Of a DNA stretch of 64,000 nucleotides, positions 55,030-63,203 are shown piece after piece; positions within the stretch are counted from its first letter, which is position 1; every line of letters begins with the position of its first letter. Under the pieces are notes generated by a model, which saw only the letters and a list, made by a program, of their open reading frames with translations, did no database searches and was not told the origin of the DNA. The translations under genes and the position numbers were made by a program. Source of the stretch: Saccharospirillum mangrovi (GTDB lineage: Bacteria > Pseudomonadota > Gammaproteobacteria > Pseudomonadales > Natronospirillaceae); NCBI RefSeq assembly GCF_003367315.1, contig NZ_CP031415.1, positions 2,850,001-2,914,000 of the forward strand, in the 5' to 3' direction.

Positions 55030-55739
55030 CGCTGAATCAGGACATCGAACGCTGGCTGCTGGCCGAGCAAAAAGCCGCTCAGGATTCAGCGCCGGGTCGA
55101 CCTCATGTCACGCTCAGCTACGCCCAAAGCTGGGATGGCAGCATCACCACCGCGCCCGGTGAAACCCTGGCACTGAGCAGCGATGCCAGCATGCAGATGA
55201 CGCACCAGTTGCGCAGCCTGCACGATGGCATTCTGGTTGGCATTGGCACCGTACTGGCCGACAACCCGCGCCTCAACGTACGCAAATGGACCGGCAAAGA
55301 CCCGCAACCCATCGTTCTCGACAGCCAGTTGCGCCTGCCACCCAGCAGCCAGTTGTGCCAGAGCGCCGAGCGCGGTTGCTGGGTGCTGACCACAGAAGGC
55401 GCGACTGATCGCGATGACTGCGAACTGATCGTGGTGCCCGGCGACGCCGACGGCCAGGTTAACCTGCATGCCGCCATGGCCGCCTTATACGAACGCGGCA
55501 TTCGCAGCTTAATGGTTGAAGGCGGCGCCTCGGTGATTACCGCTTTTCTGCGAGCTGCACTGGCCGACGCCGTCATCCTGACGGTTGCCCCGGTCTTTGT
55601 CGGCGGATACAAAGCCGTGGGCGAACTGAGTGCTGCCAACAGCCTGCCCTTCCCTCACATCGACGACCTGCACAGCCAGCAACTGGGCAACGAATTGATT
55701 GTCTGGGGTCGGCTAGGCTATCAGGCGCTCGAATCATGA
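55026..55739 (+). CDS. RibD C-terminal-domain reductase (no deaminase domain)
   Basis: A 237-residue DHFR-fold reductase equivalent to the RibD C-terminal domain or archaeal/fungal Rib7. VTLSYAQSWDGSITTAPGET opens the fold, then DGILVGIGTVLADNPRLNVR near residue 68 and RSLMVEGGASVITAFLRAAL near 160 (NADPH site). The zinc-dependent deaminase domain of bacterial RibD is absent, so the RibA product could be reduced directly. Overlaps ribA and the next gene by four bases each. Confidence 0.88.
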   Translation: MTLNQDIERWLLAEQKAAQDSAPGRPHVTLSYAQSWDGSITTAPGETLALSSDASMQMTHQLRSLHDGILVGIGTVLADNPRLNVRKWTGKDPQPIVLDSQLRLPPSSQLCQSAERGCWVLTTEGATDRDDCELIVVPGDADGQVNLHAAMAALYERGIRSLMVEGGASVITAFLRAALADAVILTVAPVFVGGYKAVGELSAANSLPFPHIDDLHSQQLGNELIVWGRLGYQALES

Positions 55740-56758
55740 CTGACACCGCAACCGCCGCTCAGCTCTGGTTTACCGCGCCATTTCAGGTTGAAGTGCGCAA
55801 CGTACCGCTGCCGCCACCGGCGGCGAATGAAGTTCAGGTACGCAGCCTTTATTCGGCCGTCAGCCCCGGCACTGAATTGCTGCTCTACCGAGGGCAATTG
55901 CCTGGCTCGATGGCACTCGACAGCTCGCTCGAATCGCTGCAAGGCGCTTCCCAATACCCGGTGCAATACGGCTACGCCTGTGTCGGTGAAGTGCATCAAA
56001 CCGGCGCAGATGTTGATCCGGCCTGGCTCGGGAAAACGGTGTTTTCCTTCCAGCCGCACGCCAGCCATTTCAACGCCCGACCAGACCAGCTCATTACCGT
56101 ACCCAACGACATTTCCGCCGAAGCCGCCGTTTTTCTACCCAACATGGAAACGGCGGTTAACCTGGTGCAGGATGGCCAGCCGATGCTCGGCGAGCGGGTC
56201 GTGGTGCTCGGCCAGGGTGTGGTCGGTTTGCTGTTGTCGGGTGTGCTGTCGCAATATCCGTTGGCGTCGTTGCAGGCCGTTGAAGGTCAGGCCGATCGTC
56301 AAGCGTTGGCTCGCCAACTGGGTGTACAGGCTGTTTTCAGCCCGGCAGAAGCCATCCCAAATCAGCAACCCGACCTGGCCGATGCCGATTTGATCTACGA
56401 GATCAGCGGGCACACCGACGCGCTGAATCTGGCCATTGGCCTGAGTGGATATGCCAGCCGCATCGTGATTGGCAGTTGGTACGGCAACAAGCCGGTATCG
56501 GTTGATTTAGGCGGCGAGGCGCATCGTAACCGGCTGCAATTGATCACCAGCCAGGTCAGCACTCTGGCACCGACCCTGAGCGGCCGCTGGAGCAAAGAGC
56601 GCCGCTTCGACGTTGCCTGGGAAATGATTCGCCGCCTCAGCCCAACCCAACTGATCACCCACCGCCTTCCATTGCGCGAAGCCGGTACCCTTTATCAGCA
56701 ATTGCACGACGCCCAGGCCGGCATCGTACAACCGCTGTTTGATTACTCCGCTTACTGA
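55736..56758 (+). CDS. Medium-chain dehydrogenase/reductase lacking zinc ligands
   Basis: A 340-residue MDR-fold oxidoreductase. The N-terminal segment YSAVSPGTELLLYRGQ replaces the Cys-Gly-Asp zinc site, and YGYACVGEV replaces the Gly-His-Glu motif. The nucleotide-binding loop is VVVLGQGVVGLLLSGVL near residue 158. SPGTE-type MDR proteins occur in biosynthetic pathways (for example BchC-like). Probably reduces or oxidises the product of the RibA/reductase/PTPS steps; exact reaction unknown. Confidence 0.8.
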   Translation: MTDTATAAQLWFTAPFQVEVRNVPLPPPAANEVQVRSLYSAVSPGTELLLYRGQLPGSMALDSSLESLQGASQYPVQYGYACVGEVHQTGADVDPAWLGKTVFSFQPHASHFNARPDQLITVPNDISAEAAVFLPNMETAVNLVQDGQPMLGERVVVLGQGVVGLLLSGVLSQYPLASLQAVEGQADRQALARQLGVQAVFSPAEAIPNQQPDLADADLIYEISGHTDALNLAIGLSGYASRIVIGSWYGNKPVSVDLGGEAHRNRLQLITSQVSTLAPTLSGRWSKERRFDVAWEMIRRLSPTQLITHRLPLREAGTLYQQLHDAQAGIVQPLFDYSAY

Positions 56759-56773
56759 CCGAAAAGGATATCT

Positions 56774-57154
56774 ATGTATACCGTCGCCGTTACCCAGGAT
56801 TTTATCGCCAACCATTATCTGATTGGCGGGGACTGGGGCGCTGAGAACAACCCCCACGCCCACCACTACGTGCTCGAAGTGCGGATCGAAAGTGACGCCC
56901 TGAACGAGCATGGCTATCTGGTCGACATCGTCGAAATCGAAGCCGCGCTGAACCAGGTGGTGGGTTATTACCGCGACAGCATGCTCAATGACAAACCGGA
57001 ATTCGCTGGCCTGAACCCGAGCATTGAGCATTTCAGCCGCATTCTCAGTGAACAGTTGTTGGCCGGCATAACTCCGCCCGGTACAGGTGCACTTACCGTC
57101 AAACTCTGGGAAAACGACACCTGCTGGGCGGCCTACCGGCACTCATTCGGCTGA
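56774..57154 (+). CDS. 6-Pyruvoyl-tetrahydropterin synthase (QueD/PTPS) homologue with altered active site
   Basis: A 126-residue T-fold protein, RBS AAAAGGAT. Zinc ligands are kept: His14 (FIANHYL) and His28/His30 (NPHAHHY). The usual catalytic Cys four residues before the HxH is Glu24, and the catalytic Asp-His pair reads Asp68-Ser69 (YYRDSMLND). The substrate-binding Glu113 (KLWEN) remains. NPSIEHFSRIL fits the NPT-E-N motif. It cannot act as a standard QueD; a PTPS-III-like aldol cleavage or a new reaction is plausible. Ends 12 bases inside the convergent membrane-protein gene. Confidence 0.85.
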   Translation: MYTVAVTQDFIANHYLIGGDWGAENNPHAHHYVLEVRIESDALNEHGYLVDIVEIEAALNQVVGYYRDSMLNDKPEFAGLNPSIEHFSRILSEQLLAGITPPGTGALTVKLWENDTCWAAYRHSFG

Positions 57155-58177
57155 TACGGCTTTGCCAGCCAGCCGGGGGCGATGAAAGCTGTACAAACAC
57201 CCCAAACCGACCAGCAACACCAGCGCATCGCGCAGCCGGGTCAGTGCAATCAGCCCCAGGGCCGCACTGACCGGCAACCCCAGCAACTGGAACGACCACA
57301 ATAACGAAGCTTCAATGGTGCCAATGCCCCCCGGCACCGGCAGCAACATAGCCAGCCGCATGCCCACCATGATGGTCAGCAGATCGGTCAACGATGGCGA
57401 GACACCGAGAAAGCGCAACAACAGCCACAACTCCAGCAGCAACGCCACCCAACCCAGCAACGCCAACAGCAAGGCAACCGCCAGTCGACCTCGCTGCATT
57501 GCCAGCGCGTTTTGCATCAACCGCACCAGCGCCTGCCAGCCGCTTTGCTGATTGGCATCCGGTTCAGCCGAGCTCGGGCGCCAACGTTGCACCAAGGGGC
57601 GAAACCGATTCGCCAGCCACAACGGGTGGTACACCACCAAAGCCGCCACCGCGACCAGCGCAATCAAGACCCCAGCCAAAATAGCCGAGACCTGAAGCCC
57701 TTCATCCAGCGGCACCATGGTCGTGCCCAGCAGCATCAGTACGCCTGCGAGCAAAACGGCGATATTGGTCGCAGTTTCGACAAAACGATCCAGCCCCAGC
57801 ATCGCCACGGCGCGGTGCAACGGCTGAGCAAACACCCGGTGCAACCAGAGCAGTTGCAGCGGCTCGCCACCAAAATGGGGTCCGGGAGTCAGAAAACTGA
57901 CCGCACTGCCCGCCTGGCGCATCCGAAACAGACTGATCAACGACAACGGCGTCTGCAACGCCTGCCCCAGCAGTTGCCAGCGCTTACCGGCGATGTAAAG
58001 AATCCCGCCGTTGACCAGCGTCCACAGCAGCCAATTGTGCCAACTGAGCTGTTCAAGCTGAGCAGCCATGCTGTGCAGCGGCAGTTGCTTGAGCGTCCAA
58101 CCGGCCAGGGCAAGCGCCAACAGCCAGAGCACCAGGGTGGTGAGGCCCCATCGATTTAAGCGTCGGCGTTGCGTCAT
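57143..58177 (-). CDS. Lysylphosphatidylglycerol synthase-like transmembrane protein (UPF0104)
   Basis: A 344-residue membrane protein with about eight hydrophobic helices, matching the flippase (N-terminal) part of MprF without the aminoacyl transferase domain. FLTPGPHFGGEPLQLLWLHR near residue 96 and MLLPVPGGIGTIEASLLWSF near 272 are the conserved family segments. Such proteins are thought to move lipids across the membrane. The ATG overlaps the CDP-alcohol phosphatidyltransferase stop by four bases, so the pair probably makes and flips one lipid. Confidence 0.85.
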   Translation of the reverse strand: MTQRRRLNRWGLTTLVLWLLALALAGWTLKQLPLHSMAAQLEQLSWHNWLLWTLVNGGILYIAGKRWQLLGQALQTPLSLISLFRMRQAGSAVSFLTPGPHFGGEPLQLLWLHRVFAQPLHRAVAMLGLDRFVETATNIAVLLAGVLMLLGTTMVPLDEGLQVSAILAGVLIALVAVAALVVYHPLWLANRFRPLVQRWRPSSAEPDANQQSGWQALVRLMQNALAMQRGRLAVALLLALLGWVALLLELWLLLRFLGVSPSLTDLLTIMVGMRLAMLLPVPGGIGTIEASLLWSFQLLGLPVSAALGLIALTRLRDALVLLVGLGCLYSFHRPRLAGKAVSAE

Positions 58178-58992
58178 ACAGCCGACTCCCGGCGAGCACC
58201 AATCCAGCCGCTGACATGAAGCCAGTCGCGGCAGAAGCCCAGCAACAGCGGAATCATCAGCGCAATGCTAAACCACTGGGCAACCGAACCGGGCAGAGGT
58301 GGCCACAAGGCAACCGCGACCAGCACCATTTGCGCCCCGGCCAGGTATCGACGTAGCTGACTGGGCGGCAACCCATACACCGGCCGGCCGCGCCGCTGTC
58401 GCCAGCGAATGCCCCACCGAAACAGGTAATAGGCCACGCTGACCAGCAAATAAACCGCCGGGAGTTTGCCGGTAAAAACGGCAACCAGTGGCGCAATGAG
58501 CAAGCCGAAGGCATCCAGAGCGGTATCGAGTTCGGCACCCAGCCGCGTCGTCTGCTGCTGGCGGCGGGCGACATGGCCGTCGAGCCAATCCAAGGCAGCG
58601 GCCAGGGTGTAAAGTACGGCTGGCACGTACAGCAAGCCGGTATGAAATTCGAGCAGGGTGATTGCCAGAAACCCAGCCGTCGCGCCAATCAACCAACCGC
58701 GCAATAGCGTAATGCGGTTGGCGGTGCCCAGGCGGGTAAACGGGCGGTCATCAAAGGTACTCACATTCATATGCAACCGGCTGTGGCACTGCCACAACAC
58801 AAAGGCCCAGCCAGCCAGACTGCCAACTAACCAGCCCGCCGCTGTAACCGGCTGTTCAATCACCCACAAAACCAGAGCACCGACCAGCAACCCACCGGCA
58901 CCCAGAAAAGCGATACGCACCCATTCGCGGTGCAATGGCGATGGCACCCGGGCGCTAAAGACTGTGACAAAACGCTCAGTTAGACCCGGCAT
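58174..58992 (-). CDS. CDP-alcohol phosphatidyltransferase
   Basis: A 272-residue integral membrane enzyme. The signature DG-x2-AR-x8-G-x3-D-x3-D is complete at LDGHVARRQQQTTRLGAELD, followed by TALD. It transfers a phosphatidyl or similar phosphoryl group from a CDP-linked donor to an alcohol. Six to eight hydrophobic segments flank the motif. The class is clear but not the acceptor; it is not a close match in pattern to PgsA or PssA. First gene of the two-gene minus unit. Confidence 0.9.
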   Translation of the reverse strand: MPGLTERFVTVFSARVPSPLHREWVRIAFLGAGGLLVGALVLWVIEQPVTAAGWLVGSLAGWAFVLWQCHSRLHMNVSTFDDRPFTRLGTANRITLLRGWLIGATAGFLAITLLEFHTGLLYVPAVLYTLAAALDWLDGHVARRQQQTTRLGAELDTALDAFGLLIAPLVAVFTGKLPAVYLLVSVAYYLFRWGIRWRQRRGRPVYGLPPSQLRRYLAGAQMVLVAVALWPPLPGSVAQWFSIALMIPLLLGFCRDWLHVSGWIGARRESAV

Positions 58993-59185
58993 AAGCCATC
59001 CGGTTAATGCGAAGCAGGCGATAAATGATCATAATGCTGACCCCGAAAAAAGATGGGGCCGGAGTATACGACCCGAGCACTGGAAGGGACCAGTGATCGT
59101 GGTCGGGAGCCTCTGAACAACCTCTTACCCTGTAAAATACGCACGCATCACACTCGACCCGCACTTGATGGAAAGGGAAAACATC

Positions 59186-60748
59186 ATGTTACCTAGAAGT
59201 ACCCGGCCCGTTTATTGGGCTGTGGCTGTAGCAGTCTTGCTGTTGCTATTAGTGGCCGGCCTGCTGGTCAGCCGGTCGCTCATTGCGCCACTGGCGTTTG
59301 AGCCCGACACCTCGTCGTTCAGCCAGCATTGGCTTGAGGACCAGGCCCGCGAATTGGCGAGCAAACCTTTCGCACCCGACACCCTGGCCGACGACAGCGC
59401 ACTGCGCGCATTAAGCTACGACCAATACCGGAGCATCCGGTTTGATCCGAACCACGCCGTCTGGGGCGACGAATCCAGACCGTTTCAGTTGCAACTGTTT
59501 CACCCAGGGTTTCTGCACACCACGCCCGTTGGCATCCACCTGGTGGAAAACGGCGTGGCTCGTCGTCTGGACTTCGACACTGACGTATTCAACTACGACG
59601 ACAGCTCTATTGATGTGAACAGCCTGAGCGCCGACGGCTATGCTGGCTTTCGGGTTCACCACCCCATCAACACCGCTGAATACTACGACGAATTTTTAGT
59701 GTTCCTGGGCGCCAGCTATTTTCGGGCGGTCGCTAAAAACCAGTTCTACGGACTATCAGCGCGCGGCCTGGCGGTAAACACCGTCGGCGATGGCGACGAA
59801 GAATTCCCGTACTTTTCCGATTTCTGGATCGAACAGCCGGCCAGCGACGACAGCGCAGTCATCATTTACGCCCTGCTCGACAGCCCCTCGCTCACCGGCG
59901 CCTATCGCTTTACCGTGACACCCGGCATTGAGACCGTGATGGACGTCGACGCCAGCCTCTACCCGCGCGTCGACACACCGCGCATTGGTGTTGCACCGCT
60001 GACCTCCATGTTTATGTTCGACACCACCAACCGCGCCCGGTTCGACGATTTCCGCAACGCCGTGCACGATTCCAACGGCCTGCAAATTCAGCAAGCCAAC
60101 GGCGAACACATCTGGCGCCCCCTGGCCAACCCGGCCCACTGGCAAGCCTCGTCCTTTGAAACCGCCGACTCAGCCATGCCGGCCGGTTTTGGTCTGATGC
60201 AGCGCCGAGACGCCTTCGAGCAATTCAACGACAACGAAGCCCGTTACGACAAACGGCCGTCGCTCTGGGTCGAACCGCTGGGTGAATGGGGAACAGGCCA
60301 CGTCGAACTGTTGGAAATCCCGACTGACGGTGAATACCAGGACAACATTGTCGCCTACTGGCAACCGTCTGGCGGCCTGAAAGTCGGCCAGACCTACCGC
60401 TACCAATACCGCCTGCATTGGGGCGCCGCCTCGGCCTACGCACCGGAACAAGGACGCATCACCAACACCGCCTCCGGCCGCGCACTGGGCGGCAACGACC
60501 GCATTTATGTGATTGATTACAGCGACGGATCGGCACTGCCGACATCGACTGACGCCTTACGTATAAATGCCAGCACCAGTGCCGGCACAATCACCGATGT
60601 CAGCGGCACCTTGGTCGAGGCCACCGGCCACTACCAAGCTTACGTAAAACTCAACCCGGGCGAAGCCGATTTGGCCGAGCTGCGAGTCGCGCTGGAAGTG
60701 AACGGCCAACCCTGGGGTGAAACCTGGCTGTATCGGTGGACGCGATGA
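59186..60748 (+). CDS. opgG: Periplasmic glucan biosynthesis protein OpgG
   Basis: A 520-residue protein; ATG 59186 follows AAAGGGA and gives an N-terminal anchor (VYWAVAVAVLLLLLVAGLLV). The OpgG/MdoG domain is unmistakable: AREL, RSIRFDPNHAVWGDESRPFQ, FLGASYFRAVAKNQFYGLSA, and RYDKRPSLWVEPLGEWGTGH near 360. Needed for osmoregulated periplasmic glucan backbone synthesis with OpgH. The stop overlaps opgH by four bases. Confidence 0.95.
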   Translation: MLPRSTRPVYWAVAVAVLLLLLVAGLLVSRSLIAPLAFEPDTSSFSQHWLEDQARELASKPFAPDTLADDSALRALSYDQYRSIRFDPNHAVWGDESRPFQLQLFHPGFLHTTPVGIHLVENGVARRLDFDTDVFNYDDSSIDVNSLSADGYAGFRVHHPINTAEYYDEFLVFLGASYFRAVAKNQFYGLSARGLAVNTVGDGDEEFPYFSDFWIEQPASDDSAVIIYALLDSPSLTGAYRFTVTPGIETVMDVDASLYPRVDTPRIGVAPLTSMFMFDTTNRARFDDFRNAVHDSNGLQIQQANGEHIWRPLANPAHWQASSFETADSAMPAGFGLMQRRDAFEQFNDNEARYDKRPSLWVEPLGEWGTGHVELLEIPTDGEYQDNIVAYWQPSGGLKVGQTYRYQYRLHWGAASAYAPEQGRITNTASGRALGGNDRIYVIDYSDGSALPTSTDALRINASTSAGTITDVSGTLVEATGHYQAYVKLNPGEADLAELRVALEVNGQPWGETWLYRWTR

Positions 60749-62619
60749 CAACAACACTCACACCACCGGCATCGCCCCTGGCTATGCCCACTCAGCAACT
60801 GTCACAACGCCCGAACAAATTTGCCGCCCGCAAAACGTTGACCACCTGGCTGGCGCGTTACTTTACCTTCGGCGGCAGCCTAGCGCTGACCGTCGCCGCC
60901 AGCTGGCAGATGTACCTAACGCTGCCGCTCAGCGACGCCATGACGACAACCGGCCCCAGCGACCTCTGGGTAACGGCATTGCTATGGCTGCTGCTGGGCC
61001 TGTTCACCCTGACCTTCGGCTGGATTTCGCTGACGGCGACGTCCGCCCTGGCCTCGCTCTTGTTCTACCGCGCTCGGCCCAGTTCACGGCAGGCCCAACC
61101 CAATGCTGCCCTGCGCGGCAAAACCGTGCTGCTGATGCCCATTTACAACGAAGACGCCGCCAGCGCTTGCGCAGCCCTCGCCGCCATGGGCGAAGACCTG
61201 GCCCGCCTGGACCTGCACCGGCATTTCGAGATTTTCATTCTCTCGGACAGCAACAAGCCCGACGTCATCAGCGCCGAAACCGCCGCCGTGCAGTGCCTGC
61301 GTGATCGTATGGGCGATCGTCTTCCAGTCTGGTACCGTCGCCGCACCGAGAACACCGAACGCAAAACCGGCAACATTCGCGACTTCATCAACCGCTGGGG
61401 CCGCAGTTACGACTACATGGTGGTGCTCGATGCCGACAGCCTGATCGCCGGCAGCACCCTCGCCACCCTGGTGCGCGAAATGGACGCCGACCCCAACACC
61501 GGCATTCTGCAAACCCTGCCCCGCCAATACGCTGGCGAAACGCTGTTTGCCCGGCTGCAACAATTTTCCAGCTTGGCCTACGGCCTGGTGTTCGCCAGAG
61601 GTCTGTGCGCCTGGCAAGGCGACAGCGGCAATTACTGGGGGCACAACGCCATCATCCGCATTCGCGCTTTCGCAGCGGCCGCTGGCTTGCCCGAACTGCC
61701 CGGCCCACGCCCCTTCGGCGGCGAAATCCGCTCACACGACTTTGTCGAAGCCGCATTAATTCGGCGCGCCGGCTGGTCGGTACGGATGCTGCCCGACCTG
61801 GACGGTTCCTGGGAGGAATGCCCGCCCACCCTGCGCGACGCCGCCATTCGCGACCGGCGCTGGGCGCAAGGCAACGTTCAACACCTGGCCGTGCTACGCA
61901 CTCGCGGCCTGCGCTGGCCAAGCCGGGCGCACATGATTATGGGTGTGATGAATTACCTGACGTCCCTGCTGTGGCTCGCCATGGTGTCAGTTGGCCTGGT
62001 GCTGAGCACGCTCTTTGCGCTGCAAGAAAGCCAGGGCATTGCCGGTGGCGCGCTGCCCCGGTTCGATTCAGACCGTATGGTCGGGCTGTTCGTGTGCACC
62101 ATGGCGCTGTTACTGCTGCCCAAACTGTTGGGTCTGCTGGGTGGTCTACTGAGCAAAGCGCGGCGCGGCGGGATTGGTCGACTGAGGTTTTTCGTCAGCG
62201 CTCTGCTGGAACTGCTGTTCTCGGTACTGCACGCCCCCATTTTCATGCTGGTGCACAGCCGCCACCTCTGGGAAATCGCCCGCGGGCAAGACTCAGGCTG
62301 GTCCGCCCAACGGCGGCAGGGGCGTGGGGTGATCTGGCGGCCATTAATTGCCAGGCATGGCGTGCAGACCATTCTCGGCATGCTGGTGCTCGGACTGCTG
62401 CTGTGGCAATCGTCTTCACTGTTGTATTGGATGCTGCCCACTGTCATCGGGCTGATATTGGCCGTACCGCTTTGCGCCCTGACGGGCAGCAAAACAGCCG
62501 GCCAATGGCTGGCAAAGTGGGGCTTGCTGGGTATCCCCGAAGAGGCAGCCCCACCTGAGATCATGCAACGCCGACAGGCGTTTCTAGACACTTATTCGGT
62601 GACTATCAATTCTCGATAA
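60745..62619 (+). CDS. opgH: Glucans biosynthesis glucosyltransferase OpgH
   Basis: A 624-residue inner-membrane family 2 glucosyltransferase. ATG 60745 overlaps opgG; a GTG at 60736 is an alternative. YMVVLDADSLIAGSTLATLV near 225 contains the DxD site and DRRWAQGNVQHLAVL near 368 the Q-x2-RW type motif. Six to eight membrane helices are present. It is much shorter than E. coli OpgH (847), with reduced N- and C-terminal cytoplasmic extensions. Makes the beta-glucan backbone from UDP-glucose. Confidence 0.94.
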   Translation: MTTTLTPPASPLAMPTQQLSQRPNKFAARKTLTTWLARYFTFGGSLALTVAASWQMYLTLPLSDAMTTTGPSDLWVTALLWLLLGLFTLTFGWISLTATSALASLLFYRARPSSRQAQPNAALRGKTVLLMPIYNEDAASACAALAAMGEDLARLDLHRHFEIFILSDSNKPDVISAETAAVQCLRDRMGDRLPVWYRRRTENTERKTGNIRDFINRWGRSYDYMVVLDADSLIAGSTLATLVREMDADPNTGILQTLPRQYAGETLFARLQQFSSLAYGLVFARGLCAWQGDSGNYWGHNAIIRIRAFAAAAGLPELPGPRPFGGEIRSHDFVEAALIRRAGWSVRMLPDLDGSWEECPPTLRDAAIRDRRWAQGNVQHLAVLRTRGLRWPSRAHMIMGVMNYLTSLLWLAMVSVGLVLSTLFALQESQGIAGGALPRFDSDRMVGLFVCTMALLLLPKLLGLLGGLLSKARRGGIGRLRFFVSALLELLFSVLHAPIFMLVHSRHLWEIARGQDSGWSAQRRQGRGVIWRPLIARHGVQTILGMLVLGLLLWQSSSLLYWMLPTVIGLILAVPLCALTGSKTAGQWLAKWGLLGIPEEAAPPEIMQRRQAFLDTYSVTINSR

Positions 62620-62663
62620 AGCAACGCTCGAGAAGTAATGCCCGATAAAGAACCAGACGGCTG

Positions 62664-63203
62664 TTACAGCATCCGCCGGAACAAGCCGTCTTTATCGATC
62701 AGGTGTTTCAACGCCGCCCCAATATGGCCGACGATCAACACACCCAAGGTAATTGCAAAGGCACCGTGAATCGCAAACAAACGATTCGCCAAAGCTTCGT
62801 CCACAGGCACAAACGGCATGGCCGGCAGGTAATAACCCGCCACAGTAACCAGTGCCGGATACGCCGTAACACCCGCCCAGCCAAGCAAGGGCGTCAACAC
62901 CAGCATGACATAGAGCAAGTGATGCAAACTGTGAGCGGCCAATTGCAGGTGACGCGGCAACGTATCCGGATACGCCGGCCCCTTCAGCCAAACCTTCATC
63001 ACCACCCGCACAACCATCAGCAACAGAACCGTAAAGCCGATCAACTTGTGCCAGTTGTACAAGGTGTTAGTCAGCGCCCCCCAAATTCCATGCTCGGCAC
63101 GTTCGGCCATCGTTATGCCAATGGGTATTAATGCGAAAATCATCAGCGCCATAAGCCAGTGCAACAATCGCCAGGCAAGCGGGTATTTTTGAATTTGGGT
63201 CAT
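62664..63203 (-). CDS. cybB: Cytochrome b561
   Basis: A 179-residue four-helix di-heme protein. Candidate heme His residues are in AWRLLHWLMALM (first helix), NWHKLIGFTVLLLMVVRV (second), LHHLLYVMLVLTPLLGWAG (third) and HGAFAITLGVLIVGHIGAAL (fourth). Length and topology are those of the prokaryotic CybB family, a quinol-linked membrane cytochrome. Convergent with opgH. Its upstream side marks the end of the G+C-rich chromosomal backbone in this window. Confidence 0.92.
   Translation of the reverse strand: MTQIQKYPLAWRLLHWLMALMIFALIPIGITMAERAEHGIWGALTNTLYNWHKLIGFTVLLLMVVRVVMKVWLKGPAYPDTLPRHLQLAAHSLHHLLYVMLVLTPLLGWAGVTAYPALVTVAGYYLPAMPFVPVDEALANRLFAIHGAFAITLGVLIVGHIGAALKHLIDKDGLFRRML

Noticed and set aside
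61605-62558. Plus-strand frame of 317 codons inside opgH
   Set aside because: Out-of-frame shadow of opgH with an Arg/Ala-rich composition and no start signal.
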